In this document: positions 1-9,828 of the stretch, in pieces
Layout of the letters: the number at the start of each line of letters is the position of its first letter
Numbering within the stretch: position 1 is the stretch's first letter
Assembly: GCA_965649825.1 (NCBI GenBank)
Contig: OZ287711.1
Span: 248,001 to 312,000, forward strand
Direction of reading: 5' to 3'
Source: Penicillus capitatus
Taxonomy: Eukaryota; Chlorophyta
DNA length: 64,000 bases
Position numbers and translations under genes: made by a program
Notes under the pieces: generated by a model
Seen by the model: the letters and a program-made list of their open reading frames with translations, nothing else
Told to the model about the DNA's origin: nothing
Database searches by the model: none

Positions 1-349
1 AATGGACAGCAGCGTGACGGCGCCGACCACAAACGCTGACCGTGTTTCTGCAAAAACCTACGCCCTCATATCGACCTCCCATCCGCAACGACCACGACAG
101 GACTTACATGGAAGAGATGCAAGGCATCGAACTCGACCACCACCATGACGGTTTGCTGAGTCAGACGTTCATTCCACCAGACGGCTTTCTTCGCGTCGAG
201 CTGCCCTTTTTCCTTCATCTCCTTTTCATCGACGCCGTCCTTTTTGCCATCGCCTTTTCATCGTCCACAACGCATCCTTTACGCGAACGTCGTTTGGCGC
301 GTGTTGTTGTCGTTGACGCTGTTGCTGCCGTCGTTGTTATTATTTTTTA

Positions 350-800
350 ATGGGTAAACGGTTCGTCGCTTTAGAGGACGCTTCGCGTGACGAAGGTGAC
401 GAGAAAGTCGCCACAATGTCACCGAAGATGGCGCTGCTCGTTAAGTACTGGGAGAAACTCGTCGAGAATCCATTGCTATCGGGGAAGAAGACGTCGTCGC
501 CAGGAAACGAAAACGAAATGCGCGACGTCGAACGATCCTGTCGCAGTGTGCGTCGCCGGGTGCACGAGCTCTTTACGACCTCTGAGAAAAAACGCCAGGA
601 CGTCTTGACGCGACAGTCGACAGCGGATCGCATTGAAGCTGCTCGCAAAGTTGAGGTAGGCCTCGGGGGTAACGAACGGGACGACGGGGAAGGGCATTTA
701 GGAAATTGTGTGTCAGTTCGAGCGCAGCGCCTCGACCAAGGAGGGGCGCTGCATGGCATGTCGATGTGACGTCTGCTCGGATTGCGAGTGCGCTGGGTGA
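350..800 (+). CDS. Small hypothetical protein with Cys-rich tail (2 exons)
   Basis: I do not recognise the family. The ATG at 350 opens a hydrophilic, charged protein. An intron at 656-716 (61 nt, GTAGGC...TGTCAG) joins 350-655 to 717-800 in phase 0 and gives 129 residues. The first 102 residues are Lys/Arg/Glu-rich with no membrane segment. Exon 2 ends in a compact cysteine cluster spaced C-x2-C-x-C-x2-C-x2-C-x-C just before the stop, which suggests metal binding. Without splicing the frame instead runs to 769 without the Cys cluster. It lies about 225 bp upstream of the Abraxas-like gene on the same strand. The spliced Cys array is the main reason to believe the model. Confidence 0.45.
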
Positions 801-1024
801 CGCCATCGGAGTCCATGGACAGGCATCACACATAGGACGCCTTTGCTGCACTGCCAGGACTGTTGCTGATCGACGACGAGCCGTTTCAAATAGAGCCTGA
901 GAGGCACGAATAAGAGAGTTATATACTGAAGTCTGACTGATGTGACGTTTGTAGTCTTCCTTCGTTATCCGGAAGCCACATCTGCATTATTGTTCGCCTT
1001 TGTGTGTGTCGCACGCTTTGTACC

Positions 1025-2028
1025 ATGCAGACGCAACGCGTCGTTTTCACTGGTGCCGTTCTCGCCCGTCTCTACACAGCCTGCGCCGAAGCTACCGCGT
1101 CCTTTGACGGCGTTCTCTTCGGTAAGACACGCACGAACGCACCCACCTTCTGTCTGTCACATCACCGCCTGCGTCAGGCTGCCGCTCGACGCATGCCAAA
1201 GATGTCTACGACGATGCACAAGGCACGTTCTCACCCCTGTCACATCATCACTCTTTCTCAACGAAGCTATGCAGAAGCGGTGTGCCACGAGGAGACCGTT
1301 CTCGTGGTGACCAATGTCATCCTCTCCGCCTCTGCCTGCTCCTTCTACGACGGCTCCGGAAAAGTGAACTGTATGGGACGAGGACCGAGTCCCTGCGGTG
1401 AGAACTGTGTGCAGATTCGGAGTTGGCGTCCTTGGCTGAGCAATGCCGCGATCCGTTGATCGGCTGGTGCAGTTTTCATCCTCAACCGGTCGACGAGCCG
1501 TCACTCCTTCACAAAAGAGTGACCCACAGTCTCACACAACACTGTGCCGGACAACCGAGTCGCCAAACCCACTCGCCCAATCTCTTCTGTCTGCTGCGTC
1601 TCGGCAAGGAACACCGTGACGCGACGGTCACACTACAATACGAGGCATATCTCCTGTCCGATGCCCGCGATCGTCAGCAGACGGCGTTTGATGTGATGTC
1701 TGGTCGGGTGATGGTTTCGATTCCTATCGAGATTCTGGACTTTGGTGATGCGCGTGGCGAGGCGAAGTATCGAACGCTGCGTCCCTCGAGTTTCAATTTT
1801 CTCTCGACGAATCTGGAAGAATCGGAAGCGATGCGATGTATCACAGACGTCGAGGCGCTGGCGCTTGAACCGCAGAAGAAGATGATCAACGATCTCCAGA
1901 GGCAATGCCAGCGATTGCTGGAAGAGTACGAACGCAATGTGGTCCACGTGCGCAGCGGAGTGCAAGAACTGCACCGACGTAAGGAGGAACTCGCTCGTCT
2001 GAAGGCCTTAACGCAATTACCCCAATAG
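1025..2028 (+). CDS. Abraxas/FAM175-like MPN-domain scaffold protein (4 exons)
   Basis: Exons 1025-1121, 1178-1222, 1275-1370 and 1415-2028 splice in consistent phase to 283 residues. Introns are 56, 52 and 44 nt; the second uses a GC donor and AG acceptor (1223-1274). The assembled protein starts with a short MPN-like strand, contains SFYDGSGKVNYSELASL followed by DPLIGWCSFHP and a LLHKRVTH segment, and ends in a charged coiled coil (about residues 230-280). This order matches Abraxas/Abro1 family members, catalytically inactive MPN scaffolds of BRCA1-A/BRISC deubiquitinase complexes. I see no JAMM zinc motif, as expected for that family. Identification is from remembered family patterns. 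A different MPN-minus protein is the main alternative. Confidence 0.6.
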
Positions 2029-2063
2029 TATTCATGCAAAACTCTGAAGTTCTATGGGGATGC

Positions 2064-3024
2064 TTATGCTTGAACGGCGGCCTGCTGCGAATTGCAGATG
2101 TTGATGAAGGAAGGCCCCTTAAGCGATGCGCCGCCCACGAGAAATCCGTCGATGTCTGCCTGACCCGCAAGCTCCACGCAATTGCCGTCGTTTACTGACC
2201 CACCGTAGATAATGCGTAAAGTACTGGAGACGTCATCCCCTACGCGCTCAGCAATCCACTTGCGCAGATACGCATGAACCTGATCCACAGCCACGCCGAC
2301 GATCTCGGCAGCGATAGAGGGCAATGCCTACCTCTTGCGCCTGAGCTGGAGTGGCGACGACGCCAGTGCCGATGGCCCAGACGGGTTCGTAGGCAACGAC
2401 GATGCGGTTCCAGTCAATAACCTTCTCTGCGATGGCCGACATCTGAGCATCGAGGATGTCGAACATCTGGCCGTCTTCGCGTTGCTTCAGCGTCTCGCCG
2501 ATGCAGGCAATGACGCTGACTTTCTGCCCCTGTGCATAGGCGACCTTCTCACCGACCACTTCATTCGACTCTCCACACAGGGCACGGCGCTCCGAGTGAC
2601 CCAAGATGACCCAAGGAATGTCGGCGTCTGTGAGCATCTCCGCTGCGATCTCGCCCGTGAAGGCGCCGGATTTTCCTGTCCAGCAGTTCTGTGCGGCGAT
2701 TTGGAACCGCCGATCGAGCGACTCCGCCACTTGAGCGAGGAAAACGAAGGGCGGGGCGCAGACGACGTCAACATCGTCCGGCACCGTTCCTGCGTTGAGA
2801 TCGGATACGAGCTGCTTGACAGAGGCACGCGAGCCGTTGCATTTCCAGTTGCCGCCGACGAAGAACTTCGCCGCTGAGGACATGCGCACGACGCGACGCG
2901 TGGCGGTGGAGCATGGCGTCACGGCGCGTCGGAGTGGCGCCCCCTGACGTAAAGTACTGAACAGCGAAACGCTGCTGCGCTGCATCGTCTGCGTCATGCG
3001 ACTCGCTCTCAAAATGGCCTGCAT
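2064..3024 (-). CDS. TPI: Triosephosphate isomerase with N-terminal targeting leader (2 exons)
   Basis: Interconverts dihydroxyacetone phosphate and glyceraldehyde 3-phosphate. Exons 2332-3024 and 2064-2279 (minus strand) are joined by removing a 52-nt intron (2280-2331, GTAGGC...ATCAG), giving 302 residues. About 50 residues precede the catalytic core; they are rich in Arg, Ser and Thr and poor in acids, so a plastid or mitochondrial transit peptide is likely. All catalytic signatures are present: NWKCNG (Lys), GHSERR (His), [10 protein letters not shown] (Glu and the mobile loop) and IIYGGSVN near the C-terminus. The ATG at 3022-3024 is the first in frame. RRP36 ends about 83 bp upstream on the same strand. 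Confidence 0.95.
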
Positions 3025-3106
3025 CTCAAAGACTCACTTCGATCCACGTGTCTGCGGCTCAGAGACGAACGAACGCACGCACACGTTGACGGACATCCAA
3101 TGCAGA

Positions 3107-4027
3107 TTACTGTTGACCGAACGTACCAACACCTGATGTCTGAATCCCACCTCGCCGTTTGCGTAGGTATCTCTCCAGTCGGCCCTCATCTTTGAGTCGA
3201 TGGTACTTGGCGATGAGGTGCTGCCTCTTGCGCTCGCTCTTCTTGAGATAATACGGTTTCTTGCCTTCCTTAATGGCCTGGATCTCCGCTGCCTGCATCA
3301 CACATCGCCTCGCACCGATTCGCTAGCGAAGGATGCGTTAACTCGCAGCGCCTCGGCAGTCTTCGTTCGTTGACGGCGATCGCGTTCCTCTTGTATCTCT
3401 TGCTGGATCTGACCCAACTGCTGCCGCATCTTAGGTCGCGCTTCTTTGGGAGCCTCCTGCGCACGGGCGTTCTCTTTGGCACCGTCAGGGATGTCGTTGC
3501 GATAACCTTGAGACGTTTCTTCAACTGTGACGCTTCCTCAGGCAGCTGCTCATCGTAGAGAAACGCAAAACGCGAACGGGACCGATGCGCATCCGATTTC
3601 AGACGCGGCGTAGCAAATCTCGGATCCCGATGTTTCCTGCATCATCATGTACAGACACTCAATGCCGTCGCCAAAAGAGTGAGAAGCCAACCGTTGCATG
3701 CCATCGACAGAGATGTCTCGAAAGAGTGAGACGGGTCTTTTGGAACTGACTTCTGTGGGATGATTCTTGCTCAGACGTTTCTGAACCGTCAGCGGCTGTC
3801 GTGTGGCACGTGGCACTCCAGCGCCCTCTTGTCGAAGTCGCTCCAGAACTTCGAACGGTACCTCAGACAACTGCCACGCCAATTGGATCGTCTTCCTCGA
3901 CGCGATGTGGTCGACGAACCTCTTCGGCATCCGGCTGCCGTGTCAGCAGTTGCGTTCCGTAGGCCTTGGTATGTCTCTCTGGCGACATGGCGTCATTGGA
4001 CGATGCTTCCTGAGATTCGCGTTCCAT
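3107..4027 (-). CDS. RRP36: rRNA-processing protein RRP36 homologue (5 exons)
   Basis: A nucleolar factor of early 18S rRNA processing in characterised eukaryotes. Exons on the minus strand are 3920-4027, 3692-3870, 3507-3636, 3343-3471 and 3107-3292. All junction phases agree and give 243 residues, close to the family's usual length. Diagnostic segments in order: LSEVPFEVLERL near residue 40, NHPTEVSSKRPV, QRKHRDPRF across the second intron, a central charged coiled coil, then GKKPYYLKKSERKR and ERYLRKRRGG at the C-terminus. Introns are 49, 55, 35 and 50 nt. The 35-nt one (3472-3506) is exceptionally short, but it is needed to keep the coiled-coil frame. The start codon faces that of CarA with 41 bp between. 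Confidence 0.85.
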
Positions 4028-4068
4028 AGACCACGGCGAACGAACACACTCTTTTGTGTCGTACAAGC
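4028..4068. promoter_or_regulatory. 41-bp divergent intergenic region between RRP36 and CarA
   Basis: Only 41 bp separate the RRP36 ATG (complement 4025-4027) from the CarA ATG (4069-4071). Any core promoter and 5' leader for one gene must overlap the other's leader or coding sequence. I see no TATA-like hexamer in the interval. A near copy of this junction, with part of RRP36 exon 1, recurs upstream of the CarA pseudogene at about 37801-37884. Confidence 0.55.
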
Positions 4069-5584
4069 ATGGAAGCCATTCGAGTCGGTATCCTGCGCCG
4101 TCCTGCCTTCAGCCGCCGACTGCAGAGGCCTCCGTCCAGATCGTCGCCGAGTGTTCAACGGAGACGTCTGTGTCTCGTTGCCGCATCGACGGCGCCATGG
4201 AAGAAGAAGAACGCGCGACTGGTATTGGAAGACGGCACCGTCTGGCCCGGCGTCGGTTTCGGCGCCAAAGGCACACACGTGGCCGAAGTGGTGTTCAATA
4301 CATCGATGACCGGATATCAAGAGATCATGACGGATCCGAGCTACAAAGGACAGTTCGTGTGCTTCACGCATCCGCACATCGGCAACGTCGGCGTCAATAC
4401 AGGTAGGTCACTCTTTTTAGTCGTGTGTCAGTCAGCATGCATGGGTCATGTGCTGGCAGATGACGTCGAATCAAGAGCCTGCCACCTGCGTGGGATCATT
4501 GTTCGCGATCTCTCGCGCATTGTTTCGAACTACCGTGCCGAGACGTCGCTGTCGCAGTACTGCGAGGAGAACGATGTGGTGGGCATATCGGAACTCGACA
4601 CGCGCGCCTTGACGAAACGCATTCGGGAGAAAGGCGCCCTCGTCGGTGAGCAGATCTTGCCATGCATCATCGCCCATGCCGGAAGTGGATTTGGCCTGTA
4701 GGTGTGATGACGTCGGACGCGACCGTCGACGATGGGACGTTGCGCGAGCAGGCGCAGTCGTGGAGGATCGAGGGACGCGATTTGCTCAAGGTGTGACGCA
4801 GGTTTGACACAGATCGCACCTTTCATCTGTGACGATAGGAGGTGACGACGGCAGAAGAGTATGAGTGGCGCGATGTGACAGCTGCCGAATGGGATCACGC
4901 GACCGATCGACCCTCGCACACGCCTCTACACGTCTGACACGATTTCTTGCATCGACGGGCGCGTTTTGAAGACGCGTGTTGCTTCAGGTCGTGGCTTACG
5001 ACTTTGGCATCAAGCACAACATCTTGCGTCGTTTGGCGTCGCATGGCTGTCGCGTCACCGTCGTCTCGGCGGAGACGCCGGCTGCTAAAGTACTAGGGAT
5101 GCAACCGGATGGCGTGTTCTTCAGCAACGGACCGGGAGATCCGTCCGCCGCGCCGTACGCTGTGGAGAATGCCAAAGAGATTCTCGGCAAGGTGCCCGTC
5201 TTCGGTATCTGCATGGGCCACCAGCTGCTCGGTCAAGCATTCGGCGGCCGGACGTTCAAACTCAAATTCGGGCATCACGGCGGCAACCATCCCATCCGAC
5301 ACACGTCGACAGGTCACGCATCAGATGATGGCCTCGACGGATCGGATGGTGCAGGGAGGATCGAGATCAGCGCACAGAACCACAACTTCGCCGTGGATCC
5401 GGCGACGCTGCCGGAGGGTGTGGAGGTGACGCACGTCAATCTGAATGACGGTACCTGTGCAGGAATGAAGTATCCAAGACTCCAGGCCATCACGATTCAG
5501 TACCACCCTGAGGCATCGCCAGGGCCACACGATTCCGATCAGGCTTTTGCTGAGTTTGTCGAAATGATGGCGGCGAACGCATAA
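4069..5584 (+). CDS. CARA: Carbamoyl-phosphate synthase small subunit, plastid type (5 exons)
   Basis: The glutaminase subunit that supplies ammonia for carbamoyl phosphate (arginine and pyrimidine synthesis). Exons 4069-4402, 4460-4645, 4702-4790, 4839-4931 and 4988-5584 splice in phase to 432 residues; introns are 57, 56, 48 and 56 nt. The first 45 or so residues are Arg/Ser-rich, like a transit peptide. The CPSase small-chain domain follows ([29 protein letters not shown]). The class I amidotransferase domain has the nucleophile in [12 protein letters not shown] and the catalytic His/Glu in YHPEAS. The fourth intron has a weak donor (GTCTGA). The sequence resembles green-lineage CarA, not the fungal arginine-specific form. 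The previous exon 1 shows no break. Confidence 0.93.
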
Positions 5585-6061
5585 CTGTAAAATGCCAGTA
5601 TCTCGTGGTTCCGTTCTACGAGTGTCTTTCATGTCTGTCAGCACTTGTGACCCAAGACCTGTCACATCACTCTGTTCGTCCGTGCGATGTTGTGCTGTTG
5701 GGCATAGACATTAACCACTCTTCCTGAGTCGAATACTGAATCCGCCAAAGTAAGACAGTCGGTGTGTCGGTTCGAAGCGAGTAATATGGATGGCGTTTTC
5801 TGGAAAGGCGAAGGGATTCCATCAGTGAACAGACACAACCGTTTCAGACGAAACGGTTGACACCTGTCCAAATTTCAGAATCGCCTACGCGGACCTTCTC
5901 GACAGCGTCATATTTTTCACTTACAAACTCTCGTCATGCATCGCGCAAAACGCTTTTCCGCGTTGTTCGACGTTTGTGTGTTTTTCCGTCTTTGCTTCTT
6001 GCGTTGATCACGCACGGTCGTCTCGTTGACACTTTCGCGTTTGCGTCAAACACATCCTCAA
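5585..6061. other. Intergenic leader of the first P-loop gene, start of duplicated block
   Basis: No coding frame is supported. The stretch resembles about 41200-41617 in copy B (shared blocks around the words CCAAGACCTGTCACATC and ACTCTTCCTGAGTCG / ACTCCTCCTGAGTCG). It therefore belongs to the segmental duplication and probably contains the promoter of the downstream P-loop gene. Confidence 0.4.
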
Positions 6062-6265
6062 ATGGACTTTTCAGACTTCGCCGCGCTTCTCGACGGCGCA
6101 AGATCTCTTCAACGATACGACGGTTTCTCTTCCATACTGGATATGTACAAAACCTTGAATCCTCAAATGGACTTTTCAGACATCGCCGCGCTTCTCGGCG
6201 GCGGGAGATCTCTTCAACGATACGACGGTGTCCCTTCCATGCTGGATTTCTACAAAACCTTCACT
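6056..6265 (+). repeat. In-frame 105-bp direct tandem repeat (2 units)
   Basis: Two adjacent units begin with CCTCAAATGGACTTTTCAGA at 6056 and 6161 and differ at a few positions. Each unit encodes 35 residues carrying the junction between the paralogue's N-terminus and its post-G-domain segment. The deletion therefore happened before the duplication. Confidence 0.85.
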
Positions 6266-6784
6266 TCCGCAGGAAAAGGACTAAATCTTTCAACCGAGCT
6301 ATTGACTGGCAAATACGAGAAGGTGTCATATCCTAAAGAAACCAAGACCGAATGTGTCGAAGAAAGCCATGTGGAGAAATTGACCGAAACAAGGATGGTT
6401 CAGGTTTGCGAAACGGTCGTCGACGATAAGGCAGCTAAGTTTAACACATACATGGGCCACACTGTGTCGGGTATTGGTAAAGCTGCGATGTGGATGGGTA
6501 ATGATCCACTCGTGGCAGGAACTCTTATGGCGGCTGGCTTTGTGCAAAAAAAGCTCGGAAAACTAGTGAGACCGAAAGAGACGATCAGATACGTCTACAG
6601 GCCAGTAGAAGTCACGGTGAACCTCGTCGTCACACAGAAGATCCGCAGAACGTATGAGCGAGAAATCCACGGAGTGTGGAAGATACTTGCTGGAGGCCAA
6701 AAGGTTTTCGAGGGGTATGAATACGGTCCATGGAAGAAAGCCGGCGAAGAGCTGCTGGATCGCACAGTAACGAAATCTGTATAA
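6062..6784 (+). pseudogene. AIG1/GIMAP-like P-loop protein, P-loop deleted, copy A-1
   Basis: The open frame from the ATG at 6062 encodes 240 residues that align with the C-terminal two thirds of the intact paralogue at 41618-42901. The nucleotide-binding region is absent: the paralogue's N-terminal stretch is fused directly to the segment after the G domain, and the fusion is present twice as an in-frame 105-bp tandem repeat (6056-6160 and 6161-6265). The hydrophobic centre and the family C-terminal signature (VWKILAGGQKVFEGYEYGPW) remain. It cannot bind nucleotide by the family's mechanism. It may be a decaying gene or a retained C-terminal-domain protein. The frame is otherwise open to its natural stop, so I treat it as a likely pseudogene with moderate certainty. 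Confidence 0.6.
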
Positions 6785-7218
6785 GATCCGTCGAAAGGAT
6801 AGCGGCCAGAAGGCTCGATAAAAATATGCGGATTCAACATCTTCATTAACGCCCGCCATCAGCGTCAACATCTTCGATGTTTGATTTCGAACAGATCGAT
6901 TATCGATAAGCAACAAAAGCCTTTGCATTTTTGTCGTCTGAATAACAACGGCATTGTTACCCTGCTGATCCATTATTACCTGCATTCTCGTCAGGATTTG
7001 ATACTTGCACTTTGTTTGATCCCACTCGTTGTGAAAGAGCGTGTCTGTGTATCTATACTCAAATTGAACCGAATCTTCATCGGATGTACAAAACCTTCTG
7101 GGTCCTCATCTATCACTTGCATTGTGTTTGACCCTGCTCCTTGTGAAACAGCGTATCGGTGCATACCTATCTTCATCTGTTGCTTTCCAATCATGACAGT
7201 ATCTGTAAAAGAAGGCAC
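6785..7218. other. Non-coding part of copy A with retrotransposon-free site
   Basis: No supported gene. CTAT at 7167-7170 followed by CTTCATCTG...CAATCATGACAG corresponds to the position where the LTR element sits in copy B (CTAT | element | CTATCCTGG...CAATCACGACAG). It represents the paralogous empty site. Confidence 0.5.
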
Positions 7219-7540
7219 TTAGATTTCAGTTGCCGTCGTGACATCGCATGCTTCTGCGTCCAGACCGCAGCTGAGAAACGCAGCGAAGAGAATGGAACTG
7301 ATGACGCTTCTGATACGTAAAAGAAGGCGAATATAACTTCTCCTTACCGTCATCCTCATTTTGCCGTCGCCGTCAGTCGACATCACGGTGTCATAACTCT
7401 CGTGGTCTGAGAGACTGTCGTCGAGAAGACGCATGTCTTCATAGAAGCGCTTACCGTATCGGACACGACAACTTCCCGAGGTCCCAGATCTGATAAGACA
7501 CGTTAGACTCGTCGACCAACCTAAAGTAAGACGTCACAGG
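7219..7540 (-). other. Conserved minus-strand exon-like block, copy A (degenerate)
   Basis: The minus frame contains RLLDDSLSDHESYD followed by VMSTDGDG, which recurs with small changes at 48020-48110 in copy B. A GTAAGG donor-like site follows. In copy B the next exon-like stretch ends at a strong GTAAGTA donor, but the equivalent in copy A (about 7227-7232) reads CTAAGTG, so splicing would fail. Upstream, YQIWDLGK resembles YQVWDLRK near 48465 and WDLGQFCEID near 41110. I cannot assemble a complete protein or assign a function. Confidence 0.3.
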
Positions 7541-8047
7541 TCACCCAAGATCTGTTTGTCACAGCATTTATGCACTTTGTGCTATTTCAGTTGATGCGGA
7601 CGTGGATGGTATGCCCACTGCTGTCACTAACTGTCACACTGTGCATATGGTTTCTTCTAGACCATCATAAACTGTTTACTCTATGCGAAACAGAGCTGCT
7701 TTTGCACAGATGAACACTTCGAAAGGAACAGTCCCTGTTTCGTCTGTCGGAAAATGATAACATGTCTTTATGTCACGACGAGATCGTAAATCAACATTAA
7801 GACACGGCCGTTTTTACCAATCAGGATTCATGGGGGATCCTTGTTCCCTCCGGCGACCAACACATTTGCTACGGTTATGCTGACACATTTGAGACAATTG
7901 TAATTGTTTGAAAGTTCGATTCTTCTGGCCAACTGCCGATCCTACTTCATTTTGAAGAGCGATAAGAGAACGGACATGTGTGATAGACAACGGAGTATTG
8001 AATACCCAAAGCTTGCGGGGAAAGTGAGCATTCGATAAGGCAGTAAT
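7541..8047. other. No supported gene, 3' flank of LRR gene A
   Basis: I see no conserved reading frame here. Parts resemble 48500-49025 downstream of LRR gene B, for example CCCAAGATCTGTTTGTCACA versus CCCAAGACCTGTTTGTCACA. Confidence 0.4.
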
Positions 8048-9828
8048 TCAATCAATCAGCCTGTGTACATATCGGAGACAAGGAAACGCTTTCACCATAG
8101 CGGAGTAAGTATCATGATCAACAGTGCCTTGCTTGAGAGAGCCCTCTATTCTTCTGAGCTTGGGCAGAGATCCGTCAGGCACTCCAGTTTCATCGTCAAC
8201 CAGCAGCTTCAAGGGAAACGGAACCTTGAGCACCTTCAAATTTGAGAGGAGGCTCAACTGTTTACAGAAAACTTTGTGGTCGATCTTTGGCTCACTAGCA
8301 TCAAGGCACAGCGCCGTGAGGCCGGTCAGAGCCTCAAAAGCGTCCAGAAACGGGCGATCCAGACAGCTATTGGACAATCTTAGCGTCTTCAACTGCCCGA
8401 GTTCTGTGAAGAACTGGAATGGCGTCACATTATTAAATAAATGCATCTCATCGGAACTGCAGATGTTTAGCGACGTGAGATTTGTCAAGTCCATCAGCGA
8501 CTCGGCCAAATCTTGTGGAAAAGCCTTCCAAGAACCAATTTTGAGATCGACGATTCCCTTTGGAAAGCGCGGAAATTGCTCTGGTAGAGATAGATCTCCC
8601 AGTAGATAAGGCAAAGACAGATTTGTCAGCTGCGTGAGAACTGTTAAACGTTTCGTGATCTCTGGCCAGAAATCCGGAGACTGACTTACACTGGAGAGAG
8701 TCAGGGATCTGAGTCCTGTCAGCGAGGGCATGATTTCGGCAAAAGCTTGCTTATTGCTTTCGGACATGCCGTCAACTTCCAGATGCGTCAGGTGATGCAT
8801 CTGCTGAAGTGCTTGGAAGAAGTTCGCATCTTGTTGGCGGAGGCTTCCAATTGTCAAGCTGGACAGATTCAAGAACGATCGCCATGGGGACGGCCCTGTC
8901 AAAGACGCCTGTTCGAAGTCTGTACAAACTGCCAGCAATTGCAGACGCGCAGCGTAAGGCGCGATACTCTATCGAAACACACACCGATTGCCAAACAAAC
9001 GAACAAAGGAGTTGGCAAACCTGCAGATTGCGGGGCAACGGCTGTGGGTAGCCAAAGTTGCCGCCGATAAAGAGGCCAGTAAGTCCTGTCAACATGGGAA
9101 AGATAAGCTCGCCCTGACTGTTGATCAGCAAGTTTGCAGGTATGCCCAGCTGTCTGAGTCCTGTAACACAGTCGTCGGTATCCAGATCGTTTTGGAGGAC
9201 ACCATTATGTGCGAGACTCAGCGATGTCAAGTTCGCCAGATGACGCAGCCCACGAATAAGGCATTGCAACGTGTCTTCCTGATCGGTCTGCACCTGAAGA
9301 AAGCGCAGACGGTGCATTGACAACATACAGGCGACCAGATTTCGTTGATCAATAGGTTCGCCCAGATTTCGTTGATCAATAGGTTCGACCAGATATAGTG
9401 TACCAATTTGTATACTGTTGAGACATAAAGAAAGATGGTTTAGATTCTCCAGTCGCTGCAAATGTGGGACGATGTGTGTTTCTATGACGTCCGTATCGTG
9501 AATCGATTCAATTATGATCAGCGTCTTGGCTTCCGGGAACATCTCTGCTGCTCTCTGCAGCTTATCCAAAGACATACTTTTTAGCTTGACAGGCAACTTT
9601 CCACATGCGTCGCGCCATCGGCGACAGACGAGACGGCATTCGTGAAGACCATCATCCTCCACGAGGTTCGCCAGCACTTTGAGCAGGAAGTGTTCCTGCT
9701 CGAGAAAGGCGCTGAGCTGATCGCCTACGTAAGGTCCACTGTTCTCAGCATCCGTCAACCCATCGGAACTGCGAGGCAACACACAACTGTAAGCTTTTAG
9801 CTATTTTCGCAAAGTTGACGTACGTCAT
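8048..9828 (-). CDS. F-box-like/LRR protein A (3 exons, 5-nt first coding exon)
   Basis: Exons on the minus strand are 9824-9828, 9021-9786 and 8048-8968, giving 563 residues with consistent phases; introns are 37 and 52 nt. The first coding exon holds only ATG plus two bases; exon 2 has no in-frame ATG before the conserved domain, so this splice decides the start. Residues about 25-65 resemble an F-box (FLEQEHFLLKVLANL then CRLVCRRWRDACGKLP). The rest is a series of degenerate 23-26-residue leucine-rich repeats (LTSLSLAHN, LTNLSLPYLL, LTALCLDAS). Such proteins usually act as substrate receptors in SCF ubiquitin ligases, but I cannot verify Skp1 binding. It is the paralogue of LRR gene B. Confidence 0.7.

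Noticed and set aside
2335-2877. 180-codon plus-strand frame
   Set aside because: Antisense to the TPI exon with all catalytic motifs on the minus strand.
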